Positions 9,601-17,078 of a stretch of DNA of 64,000 nucleotides are shown here, in pieces. Made by a program: the position numbers and the translations under genes. The notes under the pieces are model-generated. The model was not told the DNA's origin. It saw only the letters and a list, made by a program, of their open reading frames with translations, and did not search any database. Every line of letters starts with the position of its first letter. The first letter of the stretch is position 1. The DNA is from Yanshouia hominis (GTDB lineage: Bacteria > Bacillota > Clostridia > Oscillospirales > Ruminococcaceae): positions 124,001 through 188,000 of the forward strand of contig JACRTB010000002.1 of assembly GCA_014385025.1 (NCBI GenBank). The letters are read 5' to 3'.

Positions 9601-10249
9601 CGTCTGTGAGGTCTGTGGTCTTGGCGACGCCGGTAATGGCGCTCTCAAAGTCCATCGACGCCTGCGCGCAGCTGGCGAAGTATTCGTAGATCTCTTTCAG
9701 GGCGACGGCGATGCCTGCGGCCACGATGGCCTCGTGTACCTGATTAAAGGCCTGCCCCGCCTTGTCGCCGAAGGTCATAGCTTTATCGGCGGCCTCGCCC
9801 TGCTTCTTTTTCAGCGTGTCGATCTTGCCGGCAAGCTGCTCGGAGCTGTGGGAGAGGTCGTCGGTATTGACGCCCGCCTCTTCCAAAGCACCGCTCAGCT
9901 CGTTCAGCTTTGCCGTCTGCTTCTCCAGCGAGGCGGAGGTCTTGTCGATCTGAAGCTGCTTTGCCAGCAGCTTGTTCTTCATGTCGGCGGACTCGTTGCC
10001 GGTCTCCTCCATCTCCCGCTGGATATTGTCATATTGCTGCCGCAGCATTTCCAGCCGCTTCCGTGTCGCTTCCACGGCTGCCTGCTGCTTTTGGAATGCG
10101 GAAATATCCGCCTGTGTCTTGGAGAGGGCCTGGATTTCCTTCTGCATGGACACAATTTCCTGCTGAGCGGCCTTGAAAGTCTTGCTGTAACTGCCTCCAA
10201 GCTGCGCGTTCAGCTGGAATAGCATCTCATACTCTTTGCGGCCTGCCAT
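6650..10249 (-). CDS. Phage tail tape measure protein
   Basis: This 1,199-residue protein is the longest in the prophage. The first 150 residues are coiled coil (KTQADISAFQKQQAAVEATRKRL). Residues around 190-480 match the TP901 tape measure core (FESAITGVAKTTDLTDEELAAMSDSIKALS, in parts). A long Ala/Val-rich hydrophobic stretch lies near 530-600, and helical regions follow. Tape measure length sets tail length; at about 0.15 nm per residue the tail would be near 180 nm (inference). An AAGGAGG lies upstream of the ATG at 10249. Confidence 0.95.
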   Translation of the reverse strand: MAGRKEYEMLFQLNAQLGGSYSKTFKAAQQEIVSMQKEIQALSKTQADISAFQKQQAAVEATRKRLEMLRQQYDNIQREMEETGNESADMKNKLLAKQLQIDKTSASLEKQTAKLNELSGALEEAGVNTDDLSHSSEQLAGKIDTLKKKQGEAADKAMTFGDKAGQAFNQVHEAIVAAGIAVALKEIYEYFASCAQASMDFESAITGVAKTTDLTDEELAAMSDSIKALSTEIPATTEEIAAVAEAAGQLGIQKDALLDFTEIMTMLGTATNMTADEAATALARFANITGMATDNYGRLGSVIVDLGNNFATTESEIVAMGTRLASAGKLAGLTEPEIMALAAAMSSVGIEAEAGGTAMTQTLNAIEKAVAKGGDDLAEFARIAGMSSEEFSSAWKNDAMSALTSFIGGLGKLDEQGESTVLVLEDLGLTGIRQSNMLKALGLAADQMTGAVNTANTAWQQNTALTNEANKRYATAQSRLTMMQNAYNNLKVAIGDAYTPALSEAYGVGTKVLNEITKYVQANPGVVAAITGLSTALGAAAVAAAAFALKAKIAAAAAAFLTTVTPGVNVIMGVAAAVGVVTAGIIALASSAANDAVPSVKELTEAARGMREAMDEAKATYDDTVTSTMAAAGVADTYIGKLEELEAAGLNTDEQHRQYHNTLALLCQVVPELADYIDLETDTINGGTEALRANTEAWKQNAMQQAYQDQLTELYSQYSAVLIEAEENSIGLTKAQYSLEAAQQKLSDTYAQMDALWADAQKQADAYYDQYGYYTDATAFLSQEYYDLQNSIYDTNNEIWAAEKSIKNYNKAMEEDADAVSDAEAEIALAEEAVKNLTASMNEGTGASEEAAAQVSEFQAAISGVQEKINALVESYNEAYSAAYESISGQYQLWDEAAKVVATSAGSINSALESQITYWQDYNANLQSLTDRSADIEGLSDMIASFADGSSDSVNAIAGMAGATDEQLATMVANWKTLQQEQQNAAGSVADLKTDFTVTMDELQTALAEDIEAMDLGDEAKASAQATIQGFIDGAVGMLPQVTAAYNRVAAAARAALSASGTGTAGSIPGYAVGTQSAAPGFALVGENGPELVYFNGGEQVMTAEETAAMRESMEIQAVTFAPQLLEALHAIHGDGALSAEPGAGSGAGSVELQIVFQINGGASPETVEALREYGDEFAERVLEVMEEAGIDTARRAYK

Positions 10250-10269
10250 AGACGGCCCTCCTTTCAGAT

Positions 10270-10862
10270 TTATTTATTCTTGCGTCGCTCCCGCGCCTCC
10301 TTCACAAGCTGGTTGCTGACTCTGATCCACTTGCACAGGGACGGCAGGGGCAGCGATAGCCAGTAGGAAACGGGGGTCTGATTGGTTTTCGCCATCGTAA
10401 GACATTGCCTGCGGAGCCAGACGCCGCCGTCGCCGGTTACAGCTCCGATGCCAGCAAAAAAGAGCGGGCCTTGCCTCTGACGCGGTTGAACTCGAAGATG
10501 GGCAGGGCGCGCAGGGCGTCGTCGCCGATACGGCGGGGATGGCCGCTGGCGTCAATGATGGTGTTGGTGCAGGCTCGCGCCGCCATGCGCACCAGGAACT
10601 GGCCGGAGAAGGTAGGCGAGATGGTGGGCTTGCCGATGGCCTGAAGCTCGTCCTCGATGGCAAGAGCGTCATCGCCGGTCAGCCCCTCAAAGTCGAAGTT
10701 CAGCTCGTCAAAGGTCTGCCCCTCGTAGGTGAAGGGTCTTTTCAGCTTGAGGGTGTAGTTGCCTACGCTCTCCTTGGCCTGCGCCTCGGCGGCGGCGTAC
10801 TCGTCGTGATCGACGGTGGAGAAAGCGTCAGCGGGAACAACGGTCTTGTTGATATCAGCCAT
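10270..10862 (-). CDS. Tail assembly chaperone extended product (E+E'-like) by -1 frameshift
   Basis: The zero frame contains T-TTT-TTG at 10461..10455 (minus strand). A -1 slip there enters a frame that runs AGIGAVTGDGGVWLRRQ, then SYWLSLPLPSLCKWI and ends ARERRKNK at 10270. The joined product would be 197 residues. The E' part has no good start of its own and resembles the downstream half of other phage chaperone pairs. P2 gene E is known to use a -1 slip on a T6G sequence. That this site works here is inferred from phase, sequence and gene order. Confidence 0.75.
10437..10862 (-). CDS. Tail assembly chaperone (gpE-like), zero-frame product
   Basis: This 141-residue protein starts at MADINKTVVPADAF with AAAGGAGT upstream. 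FEGLTGDDALAIEDELQ and GDDALRALPIFEFNRVRG fit the phage tail assembly chaperone (E / 41 / 14) family, which coats the tape measure before tube growth. The gene lies directly upstream of the tape measure, as in P2 and lambda. Its last codons contain TTTTTTG in the right phase for a -1 slip, giving the longer product described separately. Confidence 0.85.
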   Translation of the reverse strand: MADINKTVVPADAFSTVDHDEYAAAEAQAKESVGNYTLKLKRPFTYEGQTFDELNFDFEGLTGDDALAIEDELQAIGKPTISPTFSGQFLVRMAARACTNTIIDASGHPRRIGDDALRALPIFEFNRVRGKARSFLLASEL

Positions 10863-10884
10863 GGTGATAACTCCTTTCAAATCT

Positions 10885-10920
10885 CAAAAAGATGCCCGGA
10901 GCGGATGTCCCGCCCCGGGC
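10885..10920 (-). terminator. Intrinsic terminator after the tail tube gene
   Basis: On the minus strand GCCCGGGGCGG pairs with CCGCTCCGGGC (10920-10910 with 10904-10894, one internal mismatch), followed after two bases by a T-run at 10890-10885. It lies between the tube gene and the chaperone gene and could lower expression of the downstream genes relative to tube and sheath. Confidence 0.6.
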
Positions 10921-10934
10921 TTTTGTCAGGTCTC

Positions 10935-11444
10935 TTACATGCCGAGCGCCTTGCGGACGTCGGCCAGGTAGTCGGTGCCGTTGACATAGCAGATGAAGTT
11001 GAGCTGGTCGACCTCACGCACCTTCTTGCCGTCAATGTAGGTCGCCCAGTAGCGGACGGCGTACTCGCCGGAGCCGTTGGAGGGCGCGGCGGGGGCAACG
11101 GAGCCGCCCTTGTCGCTCTTGGGAATGACCACAAGAATGTGCTTGACGGCGCGGACGACCACTTTGCCTGCCACGACATCTTCGTCCTGCTGCGCAACGC
11201 GCAGGTCGATGGTGTGACGGCGAGGCTCGGAGAGCTTCACGCTCTGATCGGTGACGGTGCGGAAGTTAAGGCCCAGCGTCATCGCGTCGAAGTGGCCGAG
11301 AATGACAGACTCCACATTGCCTGCGATGCCGGCGCCAGAGATGGACTGCGTCAGCGCGGTCAGGTCAGGCAGGGTCGCCTGTGCCATACCGACATATTCA
11401 ACAGAGTCCTCGTAGACCTTGAAGTTGATAATGCTCTGATCCAT
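10935..11444 (-). CDS. Major tail tube protein
   Basis: This 169-residue protein starts MDQSIINFKVYEDSVEYVG and has LGHFDAMTLGLNFRTVTDQ and HTIDLRVAQQDED. These fit the P2 FII-type tail tube family of contractile phages. It lies immediately downstream of the sheath gene, with AAAGGAGG before the start. Tube protein stacks as hexameric rings inside the sheath. Confidence 0.9.
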   Translation of the reverse strand: MDQSIINFKVYEDSVEYVGMAQATLPDLTALTQSISGAGIAGNVESVILGHFDAMTLGLNFRTVTDQSVKLSEPRRHTIDLRVAQQDEDVVAGKVVVRAVKHILVVIPKSDKGGSVAPAAPSNGSGEYAVRYWATYIDGKKVREVDQLNFICYVNGTDYLADVRKALGM

Positions 11445-11459
11445 GATTCAAACCTCCTT

Positions 11460-12881
11460 TTAGCCCTGCAGGGCGCTGGTGACATAGCTGGCGTCATACT
11501 CCAGCACGAAGTCGATCTCCTGAGCAGGAGAGGGCGGCGTCATGTAGACATGGAGCTTGATGATGCCGGCCATGAGGTTGGTCAGCGGGTTTTCGTTCTC
11601 CAGCATCTCCACGCGAGCGCCCAGAAGGTAGCCCATACCCACCAGACCGTTGAGCCAGATGTTGGCGGAATCGAGAACGGTGTCGATCAGGCGGCGGGTC
11701 ATAGGCTTGTCCAGCTTGCTCCAGAAGGTCTTGACGAGGGAGTTGCCGACCCAGCCGAACATACGGCTGACCGGGATAAAGTAATCCTTGACATCGGTGT
11801 TGGAGGGATAGCAGGCGGTGTAGTTGCCCCACGCCACCCAGCCGCTCATGAAGTTCAGTGCGGTGTTCACGCCGATGCCGTTGAGGTAGTTGGCCTGCGC
11901 AAGCGTCAGGTTGACCTCGGTGCCGTCCTCCAGGCAGAGGCCGTCGCACTGCAGCCCCTTATTGGAGGGGGACTCATAGGGGCAGCCGCCGTTGCCGGTG
12001 TCGATCTGCGCCATCAGCCCCGCCATCTGGGTAGACAGGTGGAACTTATAATCGCCCAGCTTCGCCATCGGCCAGAAGGCGATCTCGTCCTCGTCGGCGA
12101 TGTTGGCGGCGTTCTTCTTGGTGAGAACATCGGAATAGGCACGCGCGCCGGAAGCGCCGCAGTCGATGTCGATCAGCGCCTTGGCGCGGAACAGGCCGTT
12201 GATGTTGCCTGCCTTGGCGGTCATCGCAGCGGCCACGGTAGACTGCTGAGAATAGCCGGGGGCGCACAGCAGATCGGGGACGATGCCCAGCAGGGTCAGG
12301 CACAGCTCCACATTCTCCATCGCGGAGGCGATGTCAGATGCGGTGACGGTTGATGCCTTGACCTTGTTGTAGGCGATGTTTACCTGCTCGGCGTCATAGG
12401 CGCTGCCGGTAGACAGCAGCTCCACCACCAGATGCTCGCCGCTGTAATAGGCGTTATAGTCGGTGCCGGACACATAGGCAGAGCCGGTACCGCCGGCAGG
12501 CTTGATGACCAGAGCGGAATCGTTGATGGCCGCGATGGGAAGCTTTACCTTGTGCTCCGTCACCGCAACATCAGCCGCGGAAGACGCCTCCTTTGCGGTG
12601 GCGATATCCAGAACATTGCAGAAAATAACAGGCTGGCAGGCGAACAGCTTGAAGTGCGAATACATGAATTCGCAGAGCGTGTAGGTTGCCCAGTCGTCGG
12701 AGTAGCCCAGCTTCTCCACCGCCTCAGACCAGCTGGTGCAGAGAACAGGGGTGCCGGGGGCAGCAGGCTTATCCGCCGCCTGAACAGGAGCCAGACCGAC
12801 CACGAAGGGGACGCCGGACTCCGCCACGACAGGGGTGCTGACGCTGGTAGCCTGCTGAAAGACATATACGCCGTGGTTCAT
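11460..12881 (-). CDS. Contractile tail sheath protein
   Basis: This 473-residue protein starts MNHGVYVFQQATSV. N-terminal PFVVGLAPVQ, the middle GKCSL-free beta domain, and the C-terminal LIDTVLDSANIWLNGLVG and LHVYMTPPSPAQEIDFVLEYD fit the phage sheath family (P2 FI). It proves a myovirus-type contractile tail. AAGGAGG stands 7 bases before the ATG. The tube gene follows after 15 bases. Confidence 0.93.
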   Translation of the reverse strand: MNHGVYVFQQATSVSTPVVAESGVPFVVGLAPVQAADKPAAPGTPVLCTSWSEAVEKLGYSDDWATYTLCEFMYSHFKLFACQPVIFCNVLDIATAKEASSAADVAVTEHKVKLPIAAINDSALVIKPAGGTGSAYVSGTDYNAYYSGEHLVVELLSTGSAYDAEQVNIAYNKVKASTVTASDIASAMENVELCLTLLGIVPDLLCAPGYSQQSTVAAAMTAKAGNINGLFRAKALIDIDCGASGARAYSDVLTKKNAANIADEDEIAFWPMAKLGDYKFHLSTQMAGLMAQIDTGNGGCPYESPSNKGLQCDGLCLEDGTEVNLTLAQANYLNGIGVNTALNFMSGWVAWGNYTACYPSNTDVKDYFIPVSRMFGWVGNSLVKTFWSKLDKPMTRRLIDTVLDSANIWLNGLVGMGYLLGARVEMLENENPLTNLMAGIIKLHVYMTPPSPAQEIDFVLEYDASYVTSALQG

Positions 12882-12894
12882 TGAAATTTCCTCC

Positions 12895-13224
12895 TTACTT
12901 CATGCCCTTGGCCAGCTTGTGATAATTCACATACAGCAGGTTCCCAGGCGTTTTGACTTTGATGCGGTCGGCGGGGAGCGTTTCGTCGCTCACCACCAGC
13001 GACGCGATCAGCGGGTGCTGCTCGATCACCGGGGCAAGGGAGTCAAGGACTTCCTTCCGGCCGCCGCGATAGATGGTACCGCGCTGGATCACGCCCATCA
13101 TGGTCGGACCGAGATAGACGCAGAAGCCGCCGGTGTCGGCGACCTTCTTCGGCGCGGCAGGCTTTTTCTTTGCCGTCTTTGGTGCGGCGGTCTGAGCCGC
13201 CGTGTCGATGATTTTTTCGCTCAT
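12895..13224 (-). CDS. Small phage protein upstream of sheath, unknown function
   Basis: This 109-residue protein has a Lys/Ala/Pro-rich start (about 1-28, KTAKKKPAAPKK) that looks flexible, then a compact part with CVYLGPTMMGVIQRGTIYRGG and NLLYVNYHKLAKGMK. I do not recognise the family with certainty; similar small proteins often sit just before the sheath gene in Firmicutes myoprophages. It overlaps the upstream gene by 4 bases (ATGA). Confidence 0.75.
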   Translation of the reverse strand: MSEKIIDTAAQTAAPKTAKKKPAAPKKVADTGGFCVYLGPTMMGVIQRGTIYRGGRKEVLDSLAPVIEQHPLIASLVVSDETLPADRIKVKTPGNLLYVNYHKLAKGMK

Positions 13225-13706
13225 AGGTTAACCTCTCTTTCCACAGGGGGAAGCTTCCATGTGGAGATCATTTCCCCTACGAAATAGGGGGCGGTGTCAT
13301 CGGGATAGACCAGCGTTTCAAGCCCCGCCTCCAGGTCAAGGGTAAACTGCCCCCCGATCACGACCTGCCTGAGCATCGCAATGCGCAGCCGTTCCATGAG
13401 ATTCAGCAGCATCAGCCCGCCCTCCTGCTCGTCATCGTTATAGACACAGCAGATAGACCGGACCTTGGCGCTGGAGGTCACACGCTGTCCTTGCGGCTGT
13501 TGATCCATGCCGGTAATGACCTGGTGCAGCACATAGGGAGCCTTCTTGGTGGCAGAAGTGCCGTCCGGCAGGCGCATCAGGTAGACCTTTGCAGGGCGGA
13601 AGATCTGCTCCGTGTCGCCCTTCTGCAAACGGGTCGGCATGATCAGGTCGGCGGTGACCTCCTCGGTAAAGGCCCGCAGGCGTTTCAGCAGAATGGTTCT
13701 TGTCAT
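13221..13706 (-). CDS. Probable tail completion/terminator protein
   Basis: This 161-residue protein starts MTRTILLKRLRAFTEEV and contains a long hairpin-like middle (ICCVYNDDEQEGGLMLLNLMERLR) and an end with YFVGEMISTWKLP. The layout (alpha then beta, with LMERLR near the middle) and the place between the gpZ-like gene and the sheath suggest a tail terminator or tail completion role. I cannot name a family with certainty. Confidence 0.7.
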   Translation of the reverse strand: MTRTILLKRLRAFTEEVTADLIMPTRLQKGDTEQIFRPAKVYLMRLPDGTSATKKAPYVLHQVITGMDQQPQGQRVTSSAKVRSICCVYNDDEQEGGLMLLNLMERLRIAMLRQVVIGGQFTLDLEAGLETLVYPDDTAPYFVGEMISTWKLPPVEREVNL

Positions 13707-13709
13707 AAA

Positions 13710-14282
13710 TCAGCCTCCCCATCCGTTCAGCACGCGCAGGATTTCATGCTCAACGCGCTTTTCGTAGGTGTCGCGGATTGTTTCGTCCATCTTCTCGATG
13801 ACTTCTTCGTTCCGCATCATGTGTCCGGTGGACGGACCAAACTTCTGCTCCACAGGAAAGCGCGGAGAGCCGACGCGCTCGAAAACGGCAGTCGGGCCGA
13901 AAATGCGGGCCACGAATGCGTGTTGAAGCGTCGCAGCTCCGCCGTTGCGCTTTACCTGTGTCTGCACGGTGCCGTCCCGGCTGTATGTGGTGTTGAAGGT
14001 CAGCAGCGGGAGCACGGTGCCGGAGAAACTGATGCTCATACCCATCACGCCTCCCGCACCGCCTGTGATGTGGGTCTTGGAGTGAACTCTCCGCATGAAT
14101 TCACCCTTGTTGATGGTGTACTCGGCGGCGGCGAACTGTCCGGCGCGGGTCTTGGCTGTATCTCCGGCGCGCCTCAACGCGGAGAACACCGCTTTGTAAA
14201 CGCCGCCGGGGATATTGTGCAGCAGCTTGTTCACGCGCTCCAGGCTGTCGTCGCCGACCTCGTTGACGCGGATAAAGCTCAT
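13710..14282 (-). CDS. Prophage minor tail protein Z-like
   Basis: This 190-residue protein has RAGDTAKTRAGQFAAAEYTI, then VFERVGSPRFPVEQKFGPSTGHM, a hallmark of the minor tail protein Z (lambda gpZ-like) group, and a helical end. Lambda gpZ helps join the head to the tail. It lies in the head-tail connector block and overlaps the upstream stop by 4 bases. Confidence 0.82.
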   Translation of the reverse strand: MSFIRVNEVGDDSLERVNKLLHNIPGGVYKAVFSALRRAGDTAKTRAGQFAAAEYTINKGEFMRRVHSKTHITGGAGGVMGMSISFSGTVLPLLTFNTTYSRDGTVQTQVKRNGGAATLQHAFVARIFGPTAVFERVGSPRFPVEQKFGPSTGHMMRNEEVIEKMDETIRDTYEKRVEHEILRVLNGWGG

Positions 14283-14647
14283 TCGTCCACCGCCTCCAAT
14301 TCCACGCGCAGCATACCCATCTCACAGACCGAGGACGCGACATAGAACTCCCGGAAGAAGCCTCCGCCGCCCTCCTGGTCGTTGATCCTGATACGCTGCC
14401 CCCGCTCCGGCTGCACCCCGCCGAGATCGGACAGGGCGCAGTGGAGAACGGAGGAAACGATGTAAAGCCCCTGGGCATGGTCGCTCATCAGCTGGCGGCG
14501 GTCCTTCTCCTTCAGACCGGAGAGGACGATGGGAATATCCTCGTAGGTCGCCCCGTCATACTTGACGGTGCGCTTTTCCGCGAACTCGTCGCAGTTGAGG
14601 AACACGCCGAAGTTGTCGCGGGCGACCATATCCTTGAAGCCGCTCAT
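14279..14647 (-). CDS. Head-tail joining protein (lambda FII-like)
   Basis: This 122-residue protein starts MSGFKDMVARDNFGVFLNCDEFAE and later has IPIVLSGLKEKDRR and FYVASSVCEMGMLRVEL. The DNFGVFLN-EFA start is common in gpFII / Gifsy-2 'ATP-binding sugar transporter-like' proteins, which form the last connector ring of the head. It lies between capsid and tail genes, as expected. Family assignment is from memory of the pattern. Confidence 0.68.
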   Translation of the reverse strand: MSGFKDMVARDNFGVFLNCDEFAEKRTVKYDGATYEDIPIVLSGLKEKDRRQLMSDHAQGLYIVSSVLHCALSDLGGVQPERGQRIRINDQEGGGGFFREFYVASSVCEMGMLRVELEAVDE

Positions 14648-15117
14648 ACCACAGGCGCCTCCGGCGTCAGCACAGGGGGCGCTTCGCCGTCGTCCACGCC
14701 GTCGTCGTCCTCGGCGATCGCGTCCTCCAGCGGAACATCCGTAATGGCGGCGATCAGCTGCGCCTTGGTCTTGAGCTTAGCGGTGTCGATACCCATCTCC
14801 TTGGCCAGCTCCGTGAGCTTGGCGTTGGTCAGCGTTTTGAGCTGCTCGGGGTCAAGATGGGCGCTTTCCGCGCCCTCTGCGCCCTCGCCGCTGTTAGATG
14901 GGTCAGCGCCAGCCCCGCTACCGTCCTCGCCCGCAGGGGGCGTTGCAACAGCGGGAGAGGGCGTTTCCTCGGCAGGGCGGGCGACACGCAGGGCAAAAAG
15001 GCGCTGAGCCTCCTCTTCGGAGACCTCGCAGATACCGCCGCGGTCGATGGGAATGGGGTGCTTCGAGCCATCCGGCCTGTAGCCGTATGTGCCGCAGATG
15101 ATCTCAATTTTCGTCAT
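14644..15117 (-). CDS. Connector-region protein with HeH/LEM-type helix-extended-loop-helix motif
   Basis: This 157-residue protein begins MTKIEIICGTYGYRPDGSKHP, then has a Pro/Ala/Gly-rich acidic linker (about 48-85). A small helical domain follows at about 88-125 (LKTLTNAKLTELAKEMGID, then TKAQLIAAI), which resembles the HeH/SAP/Rho-N fold. The end is very acidic (AEDDDGVDDGE). Such proteins are common just after the capsid gene; a role in head completion or DNA contact is inferred. Confidence 0.7.
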   Translation of the reverse strand: MTKIEIICGTYGYRPDGSKHPIPIDRGGICEVSEEEAQRLFALRVARPAEETPSPAVATPPAGEDGSGAGADPSNSGEGAEGAESAHLDPEQLKTLTNAKLTELAKEMGIDTAKLKTKAQLIAAITDVPLEDAIAEDDDGVDDGEAPPVLTPEAPVV

Positions 15118-15140
15118 AGCAGTCTCCTTTCCGCGCCGGG

Positions 15141-16214
15141 TCAGGACACAACTTCGGCCGCGTAGATGTACGGGCAGTAGTTGTGAGGAGCAGCCAGCGG
15201 ACGCGCGCCCAGACGCAGCTTGCGGATGTCCGCCTCCTGGTTCAGAGAGAACTTCGGAACGCGGGCCGCGGCATGACTGGCAAAGGCGGTGGAGCCGTAG
15301 TCGATCTGGGTGATCTGGCCGTACATCAGATGGCCGCAGCCAGGGGCGGTGACCATCGCAGAGGTGGCGGGGAAATACTTCTGCTCGGTACCGTTGTTGT
15401 CGATGTAGGTTTCGTCTACGGAGATCAGGTTCAGCTTGAAGCCGCCGAAATTAAGCGTACCCATATAGACCACGCCATCGTAGCGGCTGAGCTCCTGGTC
15501 GATGGTACCGATGATGATGCCGCTGTTGCGGTCGAGCAGCTTCTGCACCTTCTCCATGTCGAGGATCGCGTCGGCTACGTCAGAGCCGAGCACCAGGTCG
15601 GCCGCGCGCAGGCCGCGCTTGGAGAGCTTGCGGCACATGGCCTTCACATCGCCGAAGAAGTCGCCGCCCGTGGCGTTCCACTTGGTGGCCACGGTATAGG
15701 TGTGGTCGCTGGCGTCATCGAAGAACTTGACATACAGCTTCTCACCCTCGGTCTTGTCGTCGATGTAGGTCTGCATGGTGCAGGCGTTGTTGATCATGGT
15801 CTGCGCGCACATCCACTCCTCGCGGCGCACGATGCGGCGGTCCATGTCGGTCAGATCGTCCAGCTGCAGACGCGCCGCGCGCTGGGCGGGGGTGCTGTTG
15901 GCGTAGATCGCCTCGCCGAAGCCGCGCTTGGTCAGGTCATCCAGCGTCAGCAGACGGGACGGCGCGATGAAAGCGGGCTGGTACTCATGGATGGCATAGC
16001 CGATGCGGTCCATGGGGATGTCACCGGCGCGGGCGGAGACGAACGCCGCCATCTTGCGGTCGCCCTTGCGGTACTCGGTCAGCACCTTGTCGCAGGCGAA
16101 GATGTCGCGCTCCCCGGTGGGAAAGTAGCGGTCGCGGAAAAAGGTCTGCTGAGGAACGATCTCCTCGGCGATTGCCATCAGCACATAGGTATCGAAGAAA
16201 TTCAGTTCAGCCAT
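15141..16214 (-). CDS. Major capsid protein (phage capsid protein E family)
   Basis: This 357-residue protein starts MAELNFFDTYVLMAIAEEI and shows FFRDRYFPTGERDIF, RAARLQLDDLTDMDRRI-REEWM and the C-terminal GHLMYGQITQIDYG. These fit lambda gpE-type (capsid E) proteins with the HK97 fold. The decoration protein gene lies immediately upstream, as in lambda. An AAGGAGGG lies before the ATG. Confidence 0.92.
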   Translation of the reverse strand: MAELNFFDTYVLMAIAEEIVPQQTFFRDRYFPTGERDIFACDKVLTEYRKGDRKMAAFVSARAGDIPMDRIGYAIHEYQPAFIAPSRLLTLDDLTKRGFGEAIYANSTPAQRAARLQLDDLTDMDRRIVRREEWMCAQTMINNACTMQTYIDDKTEGEKLYVKFFDDASDHTYTVATKWNATGGDFFGDVKAMCRKLSKRGLRAADLVLGSDVADAILDMEKVQKLLDRNSGIIIGTIDQELSRYDGVVYMGTLNFGGFKLNLISVDETYIDNNGTEQKYFPATSAMVTAPGCGHLMYGQITQIDYGSTAFASHAAARVPKFSLNQEADIRKLRLGARPLAAPHNYCPYIYAAEVVS

Positions 16215-16228
16215 TGTTGATTCCCTCC

Positions 16229-16633
16229 TTAGTTGGCAGCGGCGGCAGCCTTGAAGACGATGCCGCGCATACGCAGGTTGTCCTTATCGCTCTCGGTGAT
16301 GGTGTAGCTGGCCGAGACCGTCACCTTGCCGATGTCGAAGCAGCCGGCGGTGTAGACTGCCACCTTCTCGTCGGCGGCGGTGCCGACGTCGATGTCGTCG
16401 CACAGGATGCAGTCGGGGGTCAGGGTCTCGTTTTCCTTGGCCGTGCTGCCGAGAACGACCAGCTTGCCGTCGCCGGCCGTGCCGGAGGACTTGGCAAGAA
16501 TGGTGCCGCGCTTGAGCGTGGCCGCAGCGGACAGCTTGCGGATAACGCCGCCGCGCACTTCGGGTGCGGGCTTGATGTCGGTGATCAGACCGTCAAAGGT
16601 CATCTCGCCGAGCTTTTCACTCAGATTGATCAT
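16229..16633 (-). CDS. Head decoration protein (lambda gpD-like)
   Basis: This 134-residue protein has KLSAAATLKRGTILAKSSGT, CILCDDIDVGT and VYTAGCFDIGKVTV, the usual blocks of the lambda gpD / head decoration family. Trimers of this protein clamp the capsid surface after expansion. The order protease/scaffold, D, E is the lambda order. Confidence 0.87.
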   Translation of the reverse strand: MINLSEKLGEMTFDGLITDIKPAPEVRGGVIRKLSAAATLKRGTILAKSSGTAGDGKLVVLGSTAKENETLTPDCILCDDIDVGTAADEKVAVYTAGCFDIGKVTVSASYTITESDKDNLRMRGIVFKAAAAAN

Positions 16634-16637
16634 GTTC

Positions 16638-17078
16638 TTAGCCCTCCTTCTTCTTGCCCAGCAGGCCAGCGACCATGCTCCGGGCGTTGGTCATGCGCGC
16701 CTCGGGGGTGTCGTTCTTCTCGCCGTCTTCGCCCTCGGGCGTTTCGACTGCGGGGGCAGGAGCGGCAGGAACGCCCTCGGCGCCGGATTCCTCGCTGTCG
16801 TCCTTCAGATCGGTCAGAAACTTCTTGCCCTGCTTGGCGGCGTTCTTGGCCGCTGCCATCAGCAGGTCGGCAGCAGAGCAGGGCTTGTCGCCGTACTTGG
16901 CCTGCTGCACGTCCGTCGCGTCGAGCAGACCGGAGATCTCGTCGATCTCCTGCATACGCGCACGCTCGGCCTTGATCGCGGTGTTGACCGCCTCAGTGTG
17001 ATCGACGGAAGCACGGGCGTCGGCCTCCACCTGGGCGATCTCGTCCGGGTACTTCGCCCGGAGCTCTTCCTTAGTCAT
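16638..17078 (-). CDS. Nested scaffold protein (Nu3-like) from an internal start
   Basis: Inside the protease gene, in the same frame, MTKEELRAKYPDEIAQ begins at an ATG at 17078 preceded by AAGGAGGAATTTCC, a near-perfect ribosome site 8 bases from the start. The 146-residue product would be the scaffold domain alone, as lambda Nu3 is made from within gene C. Helical charge-rich sequence and the strong SD are seen directly; separate expression is inferred. Confidence 0.7.
   Translation of the reverse strand: MTKEELRAKYPDEIAQVEADARASVDHTEAVNTAIKAERARMQEIDEISGLLDATDVQQAKYGDKPCSAADLLMAAAKNAAKQGKKFLTDLKDDSEESGAEGVPAAPAPAVETPEGEDGEKNDTPEARMTNARSMVAGLLGKKKEG

Noticed and set aside
8270..10222. 650-codon plus-strand frame opposite the tape measure gene
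   Set aside because: Antisense shadow: the tape measure frame has domain structure and a ribosome site; this one has neither.
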